Source: Leclercia adecarboxylata (GTDB taxonomy: Bacteria > Pseudomonadota > Gammaproteobacteria > Enterobacterales > Enterobacteriaceae). Taken from it: DNA of 64,000 nucleotides. The stretch lies in assembly GCA_002360945.1 (NCBI GenBank), contig DERO01000019.1:112864-176863 (forward strand). The letters are read 5' to 3'. Below are positions 18,635 through 30,479 of this stretch, piece by piece. Position 1 is the stretch's first letter, and the number at the start of each line of letters is the position of its first letter. Position numbers and translations under genes: made by a program. The notes under the pieces are model-generated. The model was not told the origin of the DNA and did not search any database. It saw only the letters and a list, made by a program, of their open reading frames with translations.

Positions 18635-18662
18635 AAAAAAGGCCGCATCAGCGGCCTTTTTA
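18635..18662 (-). terminator. ihfA intrinsic terminator
   Basis: Stem AGGCCGC / GCGGCCT with an ATCA loop, followed on the minus strand by TTTTTTC, just after the ihfA stop. It ends the long thrS-to-ihfA transcription unit before btuC. Confidence 0.88.
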
Positions 18663-18673
18663 GTTAGATCATA

Positions 18674-18973
18674 TCACTCTGCTTTGGGTGAGGCGTTTTC
18701 GACACGGCTTTTTAACTTCTGGCCGGGTCTGAAGGTCACCACGCGGCGAGCTGTAATGGGAATATCCTCACCCGTTTTCGGGTTACGACCCGGACGTTGA
18801 TTCTTGTCGCGCAAATCAAAGTTACCAAAGCCGGAGAGTTTTACCTGCTCACCATTTTCCAGAGCGCGACGGATCTCTTCGAAAAACAGCTCAACCAGCT
18901 CTTTGGCATCCCGTTTGCTAAGCCCAAGCTTATCAAACAGATATTCGGACATTTCAGCTTTTGTAAGCGCCAT
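18674..18973 (-). CDS. ihfA: Integration host factor subunit alpha
   Basis: 99 residues, almost identical to E. coli Ihf[29 protein letters not shown], the beta-arm with its intercalating proline ([14 protein letters not shown]) and the C-terminal helix. IHF bends DNA at a specific site as a heterodimer with IhfB and serves recombination, replication and sigma-54 promoters. It begins 4 bases after the pheT stop; its GAGGG ribosome site lies in the end of pheT. Confidence 0.99.
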   Translation of the reverse strand: MALTKAEMSEYLFDKLGLSKRDAKELVELFFEEIRRALENGEQVKLSGFGNFDLRDKNQRPGRNPKTGEDIPITARRVVTFRPGQKLKSRVENASPKAE

Positions 18974-18977
18974 AGGT

Positions 18978-21365
18978 TCAATCCCTCAATGATGCCTGGA
19001 ATCGCTCTTTTAATGCCTCTACACATTTGGCGACGGTAGCGGCAATCTCCTCTTCTTCGAGTGTACGGCTGGTATCCTGAAGGATCAGGCTGATAGCCAG
19101 GCTCTTAAAGCCCTCTGCTACGCCCTTGCCGCGGTACACGTCAAATAAGTTTACGCCAACTACCTGATTTACGCCAACTTTCTTACATTCGGCCAAAATA
19201 TCTGCGGCAGGCACATTTTCGGCCACCACAACGGCGATATCACGACGGTTTGCAGGGAAACGGGAAACGTCCTGAGCCTGAGGAATGACGCGGTCTGCGA
19301 CCTTGTTCCACTCCAGTTCAAACGCCAGCGTGCGGCCGTTGAGATCCAGCTTGCGCTCAAGCTCAGGATGCACAACACCAATGAAACCAACGCGTTCACC
19401 TTTCAGATAAATCGCGGCGCTCTGGCCCGGATGCAGTGCCGGAATGGCTTCAGCACGGAACTCAATTTCAGACAATTTACCGGTCAAATCCAGCACCGAT
19501 TCCAGGTCGCCTTTCAGGTCGTAGAAATCAACGCTGTTTTTGCTCAGGTCCCAGTGCTCTTCATAGCGGTTGCCGCAGATCGCCCCCGCCAGCATCAGAT
19601 CCTGACGGATGCCGAGGTTAGCCTGAGTGTCCGGCACAAAGCGCAGACCGGTTTCGAAGATGCGCACGCGGCTCTGCTGACGGTTCTGGTTATAGACGAT
19701 AGTGCTCAGGAGACCGGTCAACAGCGACAGACGCATGGCGGACATTTCGCTGGAGATGGGGCTTGGCAGGATCAACGCTTCCTGGCCCGGGTGAATCAGC
19801 TGCTGCACTTTCGGGTCAACGAAACTGTAGGTGATCACTTCCTGGTAACCTTTGTCGTTCAGCATGGTTTTCACACGCTTCAGAGAGAGGTCGGCTTCAC
19901 GATGGGAGCCCATCACCAGGCCAGCCTGCACCGGCTCATCAGGAATGTTGTTGTAGCCGTAAACGCGGGCCACTTCTTCCACCAGATCTTCTTCGATCTC
20001 CATATCGAAACGCCAGCTCGGTGCCACGGCGGTCCACTGGTCCTGACCTTCGGTCACTTCACAGCCCAGACGGCGCAGAATGTCGCTCACCTGCGCATCG
20101 GCAATGTGATGACCAATCAGGCGATCCAGCTTGTTGCGACGCAGAGTGATGGTGGCAGGCTTCGGCAGATGCGCGTCGCTGGTGACATCGATCACCGGGC
20201 CGGCTTCACCGCCGCAGATGTCGATCAGCAGCCGAGTTGCACGCTCCATGGCTTTGTACTGCAGGGCCGGATCCACGCCACGCTCATAGCGGTGGGATGC
20301 ATCGGTATGCAGACCATGACGACGGGCGCGGCCGGTAATAGACAGCGGGCTGAAGAAGGCGCACTCCAGCAGCACGTTCTGGGTTTCATCGTTCACGCCG
20401 GAGTGGTCGCCGCCGAAGATGCCGCCCATCGCCAGCGCTTTGCCGTGGTCGGCAATCACCAGGGTGTCGGCATTCAGTTTGGCTTCGCTGCCGTCCAGCA
20501 GAACCAGGGTTTCGCCCTCTTTCGCCATGCGCACCACGATCCCGCCTTCGATACGATCTTTATCGAATGCGTGCATCGGCTGACCCAGCTCCAGCAGGAC
20601 GTAGTTGGTCACGTCAACCACCGCATCGATGGAACGGATGCCGCAGCGACGCAGCTTCTCTTTCATCCACAGCGGAGTGGGTGCCTTAACGTTGATACCC
20701 TTCACCACACGGCCCAGATAGCGCGGACAGGCGTCAGCGGCTTCAACCTGAATCGGCAGGGTGTCGTTGATGGTGGCCGCGACAGGCGCGATTTCAGGCG
20801 CGTTCAGTTCGGTCTGGTTCAGTACCGCCACGTCGCGGGCCACGCCGATGATGCCTAAGCAGTCGGCACGGTTCGGAGTAACGCTGATCTCGATGGTGTT
20901 GTCATCGAGCTTCAGGTAGTCGCGCAGGTCGGTGCCGATTGGCGCATCCGCAGGCAGTTCAATGATGCCGGAGTGATCGTCGGAAATACCCAGCTCGGAG
21001 AAGGAGCACAGCATGCCTTCAGACGGCTCGCCGCGCAGTTTCGCCGCTTTGATTTTGAAATCGCCAGGCAGCACCGCACCGACGGTCGCCACGGCCACTT
21101 TCAGGCCCTGACGGCAGTTTGCCGCGCCGCAGACGATATCGAGCAGACGTTCGCCGCCCACGTTAACTTTGGTGACACGCAGCTTGTCTGCGTTCGGATG
21201 CTGGCCGCACTCAACGACTTCACCGATAACCACGCCGTTAAAAGCGCCAGCAACCGGTTCAACGCCATCCACTTCCAGACCGGCCATGGTGATCTGGTTA
21301 GAGAGCGCCTCGCTGTCGAGCCCGGTGTTCACCCATTCGCGTAACCACAGTTCACTGAATTTCAT
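18978..21365 (-). CDS. pheT: Phenylalanyl-tRNA synthetase beta subunit
   Basis: 795 residues, the E. coli length. N-terminal OB/EMAP-like tRNA-binding region (~40-150), B3/B4 editing domain (~210-385), B5 domain (~400-475), the catalytic-like core (~480-680) and the C-terminal FDX-ACB anticodon-binding domain (~700-795). It pairs with PheS as an alpha2beta2 enzyme and carries the editing site that clears Tyr-tRNA(Phe). It follows pheS by 15 bases and is followed by ihfA after 4. Confidence 0.99.
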   Translation of the reverse strand: MKFSELWLREWVNTGLDSEALSNQITMAGLEVDGVEPVAGAFNGVVIGEVVECGQHPNADKLRVTKVNVGGERLLDIVCGAANCRQGLKVAVATVGAVLPGDFKIKAAKLRGEPSEGMLCSFSELGISDDHSGIIELPADAPIGTDLRDYLKLDDNTIEISVTPNRADCLGIIGVARDVAVLNQTELNAPEIAPVAATINDTLPIQVEAADACPRYLGRVVKGINVKAPTPLWMKEKLRRCGIRSIDAVVDVTNYVLLELGQPMHAFDKDRIEGGIVVRMAKEGETLVLLDGSEAKLNADTLVIADHGKALAMGGIFGGDHSGVNDETQNVLLECAFFSPLSITGRARRHGLHTDASHRYERGVDPALQYKAMERATRLLIDICGGEAGPVIDVTSDAHLPKPATITLRRNKLDRLIGHHIADAQVSDILRRLGCEVTEGQDQWTAVAPSWRFDMEIEEDLVEEVARVYGYNNIPDEPVQAGLVMGSHREADLSLKRVKTMLNDKGYQEVITYSFVDPKVQQLIHPGQEALILPSPISSEMSAMRLSLLTGLLSTIVYNQNRQQSRVRIFETGLRFVPDTQANLGIRQDLMLAGAICGNRYEEHWDLSKNSVDFYDLKGDLESVLDLTGKLSEIEFRAEAIPALHPGQSAAIYLKGERVGFIGVVHPELERKLDLNGRTLAFELEWNKVADRVIPQAQDVSRFPANRRDIAVVVAENVPAADILAECKKVGVNQVVGVNLFDVYRGKGVAEGFKSLAISLILQDTSRTLEEEEIAATVAKCVEALKERFQASLRD

Positions 21366-21380
21366 TGTTCTTTCCTGCCC

Positions 21381-22478
<1,098 letters not shown>

Positions 22479-22482
<4 letters not shown>

Positions 22483-22523
22483 GTGCTAAAGTAAAAGAAG
22501 AAGCGGAAAATAGCAGCATTCAT
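22479..22523 (-). CDS. pheM: pheST leader peptide
   Basis: 14 codons reading [14 protein letters not shown], identical to the E. coli PheM leader as I know it. Five of the 14 residues are phenylalanine. Its translation senses charged tRNA(Phe) and sets the fold of the downstream attenuator. The attenuator's antiterminator arm begins near its stop codon. Confidence 0.96.
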
Positions 22524-22606
22524 GCTTGCATTACCTTGTGTGGTAAGGGACCTAACGCCTTATTGAAAAGGGTCGTGGGAAAATTGTCAACGTTTTGATG
22601 CTGTTG

Positions 22607-22637
22607 AAACGAAAAGAGGGAGACTAGCTCCCTCTTT
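22607..22637 (-). terminator. rplT terminator
   Basis: Perfect 10-bp stem AAAGAGGGAG / CTCCCTCTTT with a five-base loop and a short T-tract (TTTTC), 9 bases after the rplT stop and upstream of the pheM promoter region. Confidence 0.85.
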
Positions 22638-22645
22638 CAACTGGC

Positions 22646-23026
<381 letters not shown>

Positions 23027-23054
23027 TTAGTAAAAAAAATTAAACGTTAACGGC

Positions 23055-23276
<222 letters not shown>

Positions 23277-23348
23277 TTAAATAAACGAAACCCAGGCGAA
23301 CAAAACCTGCGAAGCCTGTCGGCTCCACAGGAATTGCTACTTGAAGGC

Positions 23349-23894
<546 letters not shown>

Positions 23895-25823
23895 TTATTC
23901 CTCCAGTTGTTGAAGACTGCGGCTGCGAATCTCTTGTTGCAGCTTCTCAATCACTTCATTTACGTCCAGGCTGCCCAGGTCTTTACCACGGCGGGTGCGA
24001 ACGGCAACTTTGCCTGCTTCCACCTCTTTATCACCACAGACCAACATATACGGGACACGACGTAAAGTGTGCTCGCGGATTTTAAAGCCAATCTTCTCAT
24101 TTCTCAAGTCTGCTTTTACGCGAATGCCCGCATTTTGTAGTTTCTGCGTCAATTCTTTAACGTAATCAGCCTGAGAATCGGTAATGTTCATCACTACCAC
24201 CTGCACTGGCGCAAGCCAGGTTGGGAAGAAGCCCGCGAACTCTTCGGTCAGGATGCCGATGAAGCGCTCCAGTGAACCGAGGATAGCACGGTGAATCATT
24301 ACCGGCACCTGACGCTCGTTGTCTTCGCCAACATAAGAGGCGCTTAAACGCTGCGGCAGGGAGAAGTCCAGCTGTACAGTACCGCACTGCCATGCACGAT
24401 CGAGACAGTCATACAGGGTAAATTCAATTTTCGGACCGTAGAATGCGCCCTCGCCCAGCTGGTATTCGAACGGGATACCGTTCTCTTCCAGCGCTACGGC
24501 GAGATCCGCCTCAGCACGATCCCAGGTCTCATCGCTACCGATACGTTTTTCCGGACGCGTTGAGAGTTTGACCACGATCTTCTCGAAGCCAAAGGTGCTG
24601 TACATATCGTAGACCATACGAATACAGGCGTTAACTTCATCACGTACCTGATCTTCAGTACAGAAGATATGCGCATCATCCTGCGTAAAGCCACGAACAC
24701 GCATCAGACCGTGCAGCGCGCCTGATGGCTCGTTACGGTGGCAACTACCGAACTCCGCCATACGCAGCGGCAGATCGCGATAGGATTTCAGACCCTGGTT
24801 AAAGATCTGAACGTGGCCCGGGCAGTTCATTGGCTTGATGCAGTATTCACGGTTCTCAGAAGAGGTGGTGAACATCGCATCTTTGTAGTTGTCCCAGTGG
24901 CCGGTTTTTTCCCACAGCACACGGTCCATCATGAACGGGCCTTTCACTTCCTGATACTGGTACGCTTTCAGCTTGGAACGCACGAAAGTTTCCAGTTCAC
25001 GGAAGATAGTCCAGCCGTCGTTGTGCCAGAAGACCATACCCGGCGCCTCTTCCTGCATGTGATACAGGTCGAGCTGTTTGCCGATTTTACGGTGGTCACG
25101 CTTCGCCGCTTCTTCCAGGCGCTGCAGATACGCGCTCAGGGCTTTTTTGTCTGCCCAGGCGGTACCGTAGATGCGCTGCAACATCTTATTGTTGCTGTCG
25201 CCACGCCAGTAAGCGCCTGCGGTTTTCATCAGTTTGAAGTGATGGCAGAAGCGCATGTTCGGCACGTGCGGTCCACGGCACATGTCGATGTATTCTTCGT
25301 GATGATACAAGCCAGGCTTGTCATCATGCGCAATATTCTCGTCAAGAATAGTGACTTTGTAGTTTTCACCACGCTTCACGAAGGTTTCACGCGCTTCGTG
25401 CCAGCTCACGGTCTTCTTGATGACGTCGTAGTTGCTCTCAGCCAGCTCGTGCATACGCTTTTCGAGGGCTTCGATATCTTCCTGGGTCAGCGTGTGGTCA
25501 AGGTCAACGTCATAGTAGAAGCCGTTGTCGATAACCGGGCCGATAGCCATTTTGGTGTTAGGCCACAACTGCTTGATCGCATGACCGAGCAGGTGCGCGC
25601 ACGAGTGACGAATGATCTCCAGACCCTCTTCGTCTTTCGCGGTGATGATCGACAGCTTCGCATCGTTTTCAATTAAATCGGAAGCATCAACCAGCGCACC
25701 GTTTACGCGGCCAGCAATAGTGGCTTTCGCCAGACCCGGGCCGATATCCAGCGCAACATCCATTGGGCTGACGGCGCGGTCGAAATGGCGTTGGCTGCCA
25801 TCAGGAAGAGTAATTACAGGCAT
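23895..25823 (-). CDS. thrS: Threonyl-tRNA synthetase
   Basis: 642 residues, the E. coli length. TGS domain (~1-61), the editing domain (~62-225), class II core (~240-535) with motif 2 around [16 protein letters not shown] and motif 3 ([15 protein letters not shown]), zinc ligands in MNCPGH and downstream histidines, and the C-terminal anticodon-binding domain (~540-642). ThrS charges tRNA(Thr) and edits Ser. It is first in the thrS-infC-rpmI-rplT run, with its own structured operator upstream. Start follows AAGGA. Confidence 0.99.
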   Translation of the reverse strand: MPVITLPDGSQRHFDRAVSPMDVALDIGPGLAKATIAGRVNGALVDASDLIENDAKLSIITAKDEEGLEIIRHSCAHLLGHAIKQLWPNTKMAIGPVIDNGFYYDVDLDHTLTQEDIEALEKRMHELAESNYDVIKKTVSWHEARETFVKRGENYKVTILDENIAHDDKPGLYHHEEYIDMCRGPHVPNMRFCHHFKLMKTAGAYWRGDSNNKMLQRIYGTAWADKKALSAYLQRLEEAAKRDHRKIGKQLDLYHMQEEAPGMVFWHNDGWTIFRELETFVRSKLKAYQYQEVKGPFMMDRVLWEKTGHWDNYKDAMFTTSSENREYCIKPMNCPGHVQIFNQGLKSYRDLPLRMAEFGSCHRNEPSGALHGLMRVRGFTQDDAHIFCTEDQVRDEVNACIRMVYDMYSTFGFEKIVVKLSTRPEKRIGSDETWDRAEADLAVALEENGIPFEYQLGEGAFYGPKIEFTLYDCLDRAWQCGTVQLDFSLPQRLSASYVGEDNERQVPVMIHRAILGSLERFIGILTEEFAGFFPTWLAPVQVVVMNITDSQADYVKELTQKLQNAGIRVKADLRNEKIGFKIREHTLRRVPYMLVCGDKEVEAGKVAVRTRRGKDLGSLDVNEVIEKLQQEIRSRSLQQLEE

Positions 25824-25985
25824 TTTATGTCCTTATTTGCAGTGATGCCCCACACATAAGAGCATATGCAAAGAAAATAATCTTTAATTTACAGTGAATT
25901 GCAAAGCCATCTAACCAACAATCGTCAAATTGGCGCGCAATCATGCACAGGATCGAAATCAGAAAAATGGCAATTTACGATCAGC
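25824..25985 (-). promoter_or_regulatory. thrS mRNA leader (translational operator)
   Basis: The ~160 nt before thrS are almost identical to the E. coli thrS operator as I remember it. A distal stem (TTTGCATATGCTC ... TGGGGCATCACTGCAAA) can form just upstream of the ribosome site AAGGA, and an upstream region includes GCGCGCCAATTTGACGATTG. In E. coli ThrS binds tRNA-like arms here and blocks ribosomes. Boundaries are approximate and inferred from E. coli. Confidence 0.7.
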
Positions 25986-26149
25986 TTGTTGATGGTAACA
26001 CTAACGCCAGGGTGAAAACACCCTTACGGGCAGATTGAACGCGTTAGTACTTTCGCATGAGTTTAACGTGGAATTTCAAACAGCTTCTCGCAATACCGGG
26101 TGGCTGAGCTATTCTTGAACAGGTCCTTCAACACACTATGGGGCATAGT

Positions 26150-26242
26150 ATGAACGTATCCAGCAGAACAGTCGTTATCCTGAACATTCTTTCTGCCACC
26201 GCATTACTTGTGATTCTGGCAGATAAGTTTCACTGGTTCTGA
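26150..26242 (+). CDS. YncL-like single-pass small membrane protein
   Basis: A 30-codon ORF, MNVSSRTVVILNILSATALL followed by VILADKFHWF, preceded by GGGG. One hydrophobic helix spans residues ~8-25, with a basic N-terminal side. Its first nine residues equal those of E. coli YncL (recalled from memory as MNVSSRTVVLINFF...), a verified small membrane protein encoded elsewhere in E. coli. It lies between thrS and yniD. Translation is likely but not proven from sequence alone; function unknown. Confidence 0.65.
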   Translation: MNVSSRTVVILNILSATALLVILADKFHWF

Positions 26243-26350
26243 CGCTCGTAGTTGCAAGCACCTGACGCGTTAACCTCCGGCGAAGCGCAATTATTTTTGC
26301 TCTTTGGTAGACTTGGTAGTCAATCGTAACCAAAGAACAAGGATGATATG

Positions 26351-26458
26351 ATGCCGACGAAACGCTTTGCAAAAAAATACTGGAAGATGGTGATTGTGTT
26401 AATCACCCTTTGTGCTGCCCTGCTGTTATTACGCTGGGCGGCAATGCTTTGGGGTTAA
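26351..26458 (+). CDS. yniD: YniD small membrane protein
   Basis: 35 codons, MPTKRFAKKYWKMVIVLITL then CAALLLLRWAAMLWG, matching E. coli YniD in length and sequence pattern. A basic N-terminus precedes one transmembrane helix (~13-34). A second ATG one codon upstream (26348) is possible; AAGGA stands 4-7 bases before. A bidirectional terminator follows. YniD is an expressed inner-membrane small protein in E. coli with no known function. Confidence 0.85.
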   Translation: MPTKRFAKKYWKMVIVLITLCAALLLLRWAAMLWG

Positions 26459-26537
26459 TCTCATCTTCCCTCTGCCTGCTTGCAAACCCAACGAATATAA
26501 ACTTACGTTTTAATTAACTTTACACAAACGACAGAAA

Positions 26538-26571
26538 TAAAAAAACCGGTACATCAGAATCCGGTTTTTTT
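26538..26571. terminator. Bidirectional terminator between yniD and the 77-residue protein gene
   Basis: AAAAACCGG / CCGGTTTTTT stem with an 11-base loop. The T-runs on both strands suit both the plus-strand yniD and the convergent minus-strand gene. Confidence 0.8.
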
Positions 26572-26619
26572 AGCGGCTATAACGGCCAGTAAATCTATTT
26601 AACGTACCTGACGAATCAA

Positions 26620-26853
26620 TCAGGACCATTCACCGGCAACCAGTTTATGCACGTCGAACGCGTCATCCATGGATTGCCCGGTAGATTGCGAGCCTGGGGC
26701 TATGTTCGAACCGGCTTCTACATCAGAGGCTTTGGTAATGCCAATTTGTGCAGAGTTGTCACTGGCAGAGTGATATACAGAATCAGCGGCAAATGCGCCG
26801 AATGACAGTGCGGAAAGCACTATTGCTGCAGATGCAGTAGTGATTTTATTCAT
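26620..26853 (-). CDS. Small exported protein of unknown function
   Basis: 77 residues; I do not recognise the family. A clear Sec signal peptide (MNKITTASAAIVLSALSFGA, cleaved after FAA or AFA) resembles those of YdgH/BhsA-type (DUF1471) small periplasmic proteins, but the ~54-residue mature part (DSVYHSASDNSAQIGITKAS... to VAGEWS) lacks that domain. It is rich in Ser, Asp and Gln, acidic, and has no Cys. It occupies the place where E. coli carries arpB or nothing comparable. A CRP-like half site (CTGGATCACACTT) lies ~75 bp upstream. A terminator follows its stop codon. Confidence 0.7.
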   Translation of the reverse strand: MNKITTASAAIVLSALSFGAFAADSVYHSASDNSAQIGITKASDVEAGSNIAPGSQSTGQSMDDAFDVHKLVAGEWS

Positions 26854-27074
26854 GATGTTTTTCTCTTACTGAATTAATACAGACCAACTTCAGGCAATAT
26901 CTAACTTGTCCTGTTAGTTTAGATCTGGATCACACTTTTGCCTAGTCAAAATATTTATCAATTCGTGTCAAATAAACTGAATGTTAACAAAGCGGAGAAT
27001 TATGGAGAGAATATGGAGATATCGGCTGGCAGTGTTATTTTAAAACAGTGTTTATTATTAATCAGCACAAAAAT

Positions 27075-27103
27075 TAAAAACGGGCCAATATATTATTGGC
27101 CCG
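27075..27103 (-). terminator. ydiY terminator
   Basis: Perfect 10-bp stem CGGGCCAATA / TATTGGCCCG with a three-base loop, followed on the minus strand by TTTTTAATTTTT, directly after the ydiY stop. Confidence 0.88.
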
Positions 27104-27109
27104 CTGCTA

Positions 27110-27868
27110 TTACATTTTGTAGCCCAGAGAGACGATCGTTCTGCGATCGGTATGTTCCGGTGCAGATGCTGGCGGCTCAGAGTTCCAGGTTACGTTGTAC
27201 GCCACTTTCAGCCCGAAATGGGCGTTGATCGCCACGTTCAGCGCGGTCTCGGAGTTGACGGTGGTATCGTCAGCGCCAAAGACAGAGACGCCCTGGCTAA
27301 ATTTGGCGTTGTCGGTCATCTGCCAGGCGTAGGTGCCAGACGCATAGCCCAGTGGCTGGGTCTCGGTGTCGCCATCGGTGTATTCGTCGTAACGAACACC
27401 TGGACCAAATTCAAAGCGGAAGCTGTGTACCGGACCGTTCAGGAACTGGCGACCATAACCGGCCGTGGCCACATCACGCTCACGGTAGCCGTTGTAGCGG
27501 TCGGTCAACCAGCTAGCCTGGCCGAACAGATAATCGACATCGGTCATGTTGTAACGGCTACGCCCACCTACCGCATATTTCTCGGAAGAGCGTTCATCGT
27601 TTGAAGAAGTGTTGCTGGCGTTACCCCACAGCGACCAGGCGGTGGTGTTGCCATACCAGGTCAGGGTGGTGTCGGCGGTCAGGGAGGAGCTTTTTGTATT
27701 GCCCGATTGCGCCAGATAACCTGCGTTCAGGTTGCCTTCAAAAGGTTTCTGTGCAGTGGAGGGATCGTCCATGACAGTAAAAACGGAATCATCGGCTGTT
27801 GCATGCATTGACGCAAACAGGCCTCCCGCTACCATCATTGCAGCGGGTACTGTCTTTAAGAGCTTCAT
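27110..27868 (-). CDS. ydiY: YdiY, DUF481 outer-membrane beta-barrel protein
   Basis: 252 residues, the E. coli length. A Sec signal peptide ends near MHATA/DD (~26). The rest is the DUF481 domain: alternating amphipathic strands with aromatic girdles (GNLNAGYLAQSGNTKSSSLTADTTL) and a C-terminal strand ending VSLGYKM. E. coli YdiY is induced by acid; function unknown. A terminator-like hairpin with seven T residues lies 21 nt before the start codon, within the expected leader. Divergent from pfkB. Confidence 0.93.
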   Translation of the reverse strand: MKLLKTVPAAMMVAGGLFASMHATADDSVFTVMDDPSTAQKPFEGNLNAGYLAQSGNTKSSSLTADTTLTWYGNTTAWSLWGNASNTSSNDERSSEKYAVGGRSRYNMTDVDYLFGQASWLTDRYNGYRERDVATAGYGRQFLNGPVHSFRFEFGPGVRYDEYTDGDTETQPLGYASGTYAWQMTDNAKFSQGVSVFGADDTTVNSETALNVAINAHFGLKVAYNVTWNSEPPASAPEHTDRRTIVSLGYKM

Positions 27869-27888
27869 TTATAAAGAGTCCGTACAAC

Positions 27889-27912
27889 AAAAAAAGAGAC
27901 CATTACGGTCCC
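27889..27912 (-). promoter_or_regulatory. Terminator-like hairpin in the ydiY leader
   Basis: On the minus strand GGGACC-gtaat-GGTCTC (6 bp with one G-U) is followed directly by TTTTTTT, 21 nt upstream of the ydiY ATG. The T-run is on the ydiY strand, so it cannot be a pfkB terminator. It could be an attenuator; whether the ydiY promoter lies upstream of it is not shown. Confidence 0.5.
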
Positions 27913-28161
27913 GGAAACTTTCTTGCGGATCAATGCCATGGGATGCCGCGAAAGGTAACAAATTATAAAAAGGCTCAAATAACATAGCAATGATTTCTTG
28001 TTTCATTTTTGGAATAAGAACGATCTTAAACCAGCCTGTTATTTATAAATAAAAGTCACGGCGCGTAACGATATTTATATTGAAAATCATATTGTTATTT
28101 ACTTTCCCTTCCGCAGCTTCAGTGCCAGGCTTAAGGCTATCCTCATTCAAAGGAGATCAGC

Positions 28162-29094
28162 ATGGATCGTATCTTTACGTTGACGCTCTCCCCTTCTCTG
28201 GACAGCGCAACCTTGACGGCACAACTCTATCCGGAAGGGAAACTCCGCTGCAGCGCGCCGGTTTTCGAACCTGGCGGCGGCGGGATTAACGTGGCACGCG
28301 CCATTGTTCACCTCGGCGGAAAAGCCACCGCCATCTTTCCTGCAGGCGGCGCGACGGGGGAACATCTTGTCTCGCTTCTGGCTGACGAGCAGGTCGCCGT
28401 GGAGACGGTTGATGCCCATGACTGGACCCGGCAAAACCTGCACGTGCATGTGGAATCCACCCACGAGCAGTACCGCTTTGTGATGCCCGGCGCGACCCTG
28501 AGCGACGATGAATTTCGCCAACTGGAAGAGAAAGTGTTGGCTATCGAGAGCGGCGCGCTGCTGGTCATCAGCGGCAGCCTGCCGCCCGGGGTCAAAACCG
28601 AACGCCTGACCCAGCTGATCCGCGCAGCCCAGCAGAACGGCATTCTCTGCATCGTAGACAGCTCCGGGGAGGCCCTCAGCGCCGCGCTGACCCTCGGCAA
28701 TATCGAGCTGGTGAAACCCAATCAGAAGGAGTTGAGCGCGCTGGTCAATCGCGATCTCAGCCAGCCGGATGACGTGCGCAGCGCGGCCGAAGAGCTGGTG
28801 AAGAGCGGTAAAGCCCGGCGGGTGGTGGTGTCCCTCGGCCCACAGGGAGCGCTGGCCGTGGATGAAACCGGCTCGGTGCATATAGTGCCGCCGCCGATGA
28901 AAAGCCAGAGCACCGTTGGTGCGGGGGACAGTATGGTGGGGGCCATGACCCTGAAGCTGGCGCAAGGCGCATCCTTACGGGAGATGACCCAGTACGGCGT
29001 GGCGGCAGGCAGCGCGGCGACCATTAATCACGGCACCCGACTGTGTTCGCTGGATGACACGCAGAAAATTTTCACATACCTGATAAATGCGTAA
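28162..29094 (+). CDS. pfkB: 6-phosphofructokinase II
   Basis: 310 residues (E. coli 309). PfkB/ribokinase-family sugar kinase: N-terminal substrate motif GGGGINVARAIVHLGGKA (~38) and C-terminal signature STVGAGDSMVGAM with the catalytic base Asp256. It phosphorylates fructose-6-phosphate (and tagatose-6-phosphate) in glycolysis as the minor isozyme. Ribosome site AAAGGAGAT. Divergent from ydiY, with ydiZ following. Confidence 0.97.
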   Translation: MDRIFTLTLSPSLDSATLTAQLYPEGKLRCSAPVFEPGGGGINVARAIVHLGGKATAIFPAGGATGEHLVSLLADEQVAVETVDAHDWTRQNLHVHVESTHEQYRFVMPGATLSDDEFRQLEEKVLAIESGALLVISGSLPPGVKTERLTQLIRAAQQNGILCIVDSSGEALSAALTLGNIELVKPNQKELSALVNRDLSQPDDVRSAAEELVKSGKARRVVVSLGPQGALAVDETGSVHIVPPPMKSQSTVGAGDSMVGAMTLKLAQGASLREMTQYGVAAGSAATINHGTRLCSLDDTQKIFTYLINA

Positions 29095-29183
29095 TCCCCG
29101 CCCTCCCGGCAACCCGGCGAGGGCGACAAATGGTATGAATCGTCTATGCTAAAAAAACTTTCGGGATAACAACGAGGTGAATT

Positions 29184-29474
29184 ATGAGCAGTGGAGAGAT
29201 CGCGCGCTACGTGGTAACCATCAAAATTCATGAAGATTCGCTGACAGAACTCAATGAAATCAACAACCATCTTACCCGCGGCGGTTTTTTACTGACCATG
29301 ACCGACGACGACGGCAATCTGCATGAGCTGGGGACCCACACCTTCGGGCTGGTCAGCCCGCTGAGCGAGGACGAGGTGAAGGCGCTGGCCACGGGTCTGG
29401 TGGAGAGCGCCACCGGGAAAGAGCCCCAGGTGGAGGTGACAAGCTGGGAAAACTGGCAAAAAGCGCAACAATAA
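29184..29474 (+). CDS. ydiZ: YdiZ, conserved protein of unknown function
   Basis: 96 residues, the same length as E. coli YdiZ and alignable throughout. It is acidic, with no signal peptide or membrane segment, and begins with a predicted beta strand-helix (IARYVVTIKIHEDSLTELNEINNHL). Function unknown. Ribosome site GAGGTG. It follows pfkB by 89 bp and precedes yniA by 105 bp, as in E. coli. Confidence 0.92.
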   Translation: MSSGEIARYVVTIKIHEDSLTELNEINNHLTRGGFLLTMTDDDGNLHELGTHTFGLVSPLSEDEVKALATGLVESATGKEPQVEVTSWENWQKAQQ

Positions 29475-29579
29475 GTGCCACAGGGTCAACCAAACGGCAC
29501 AGATGTGCGTTAGTTCGTGTTTTTTGACCATAGTTTCACGCTAACTTTATGATCTGGCAGACAACATGGGAGAGCGATC

Positions 29580-30440
29580 ATGTGGCAGGCTATCAGTCAT
29601 CTTTTAAGTGAACAACTGGGCGAAGGTGAAATTGAACTGCGTAACGAGCTGCCAGGGGGCGAGATCCACGCCGCATGGCATCTGCGCTATGCAGGACGCG
29701 ACCTCTTCGTGAAATGTGATGAACGCGAGCTGTTACCCATCTTTACCGCGGAAGCTGACCAGCTGGAACTGCTCTCCCGCAGTAAAACCGTCTCTGTACC
29801 GCATGTCTGGGCCGTCGGCAGCGATCGTGACTACTGCTTTCTGGTGATGGATTACCTCCCTGCCCGTCCGCTCGATGCGCACAACGCCTTTATCCTGGGG
29901 CAACATATTGCCCGCCTGCATCAGTGGAGCGATCAGCCGCAGTTCGGTCTCGATTTCGACAACGATCTTTCTACTACTCCGCAACCCAACGCCTGGCAAC
30001 GACGCTGGTCGACCTTCTTTGCCGAACAGCGGATTGGCTGGCAGTTGGAGCTGGCAGCAGAAAAAGGGCTGGAGTTCGGCAACATTGACGCTATTGTCGA
30101 TCATATTCAGCAGCGTCTGGCCTCGCACCAGCCGCAGCCTTCGCTGCTGCACGGCGATTTGTGGTCGGATAATTGCGCGCTTGGCCCGAATGGCCCTTAT
30201 ATCTTCGATCCGGCCTGCTACTGGGGAGACAGAGAGTGCGACCTCGCGATGCTGCCGCTGCATCCTGAACAGCCGCCGCAAATTTATGATGGCTATCAGT
30301 CAGTCTCACCGTTGCCGGCCGGTTTTCTGCAAAGGCAGCCGGTCTATCAGCTCTATACCCTGATGAACCGCGCCATTCTGTTTGGCGGTGAGCATTTGGT
30401 GATTGCGCAGAAAGCGCTGGAACGGGTACTGGCGGCGTAG
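29580..30440 (+). CDS. yniA: YniA, fructosamine kinase-family phosphotransferase
   Basis: 286 residues, the E. coli length. APH/fructosamine-kinase fold: ATP-binding N-lobe with VKCDERE (~47), the catalytic loop LLHGDLWSDNC (~195) and metal-binding FDPACYWGDRECDLAM (~212). Family members phosphorylate ketosamines on glycated proteins or small sugars; the substrate of YniA is not firmly known. Ribosome site GGGAGAG. A GC-rich hairpin separates it from the convergent yniB. Confidence 0.94.
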   Translation: MWQAISHLLSEQLGEGEIELRNELPGGEIHAAWHLRYAGRDLFVKCDERELLPIFTAEADQLELLSRSKTVSVPHVWAVGSDRDYCFLVMDYLPARPLDAHNAFILGQHIARLHQWSDQPQFGLDFDNDLSTTPQPNAWQRRWSTFFAEQRIGWQLELAAEKGLEFGNIDAIVDHIQQRLASHQPQPSLLHGDLWSDNCALGPNGPYIFDPACYWGDRECDLAMLPLHPEQPPQIYDGYQSVSPLPAGFLQRQPVYQLYTLMNRAILFGGEHLVIAQKALERVLAA

Positions 30441-30448
30441 CGCACAGA

Positions 30449-30472
30449 CTGCCGGGCAGCACTGCCCGGCAG
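30449..30472. terminator. Hairpin between yniA and yniB
   Basis: CTGCCGGGCA / TGCCCGGCAG perfect stem with a four-base loop between the convergent stops. There is no T-tract on either side, so it is only a probable transcription or mRNA-stability element. Confidence 0.5.
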
Positions 30473-30479
30473 CAAAGGC

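Noticed and set aside
26938..27228. A 96-codon plus-strand frame
   Set aside because: It runs antisense through the ydiY terminator and 3' end, has no ribosome site or family match, and its second half is a shadow of ydiY.
28080..28289. A 69-codon plus-strand frame ahead of pfkB
   Set aside because: It overlaps the pfkB start in another frame and has no recognisable product.
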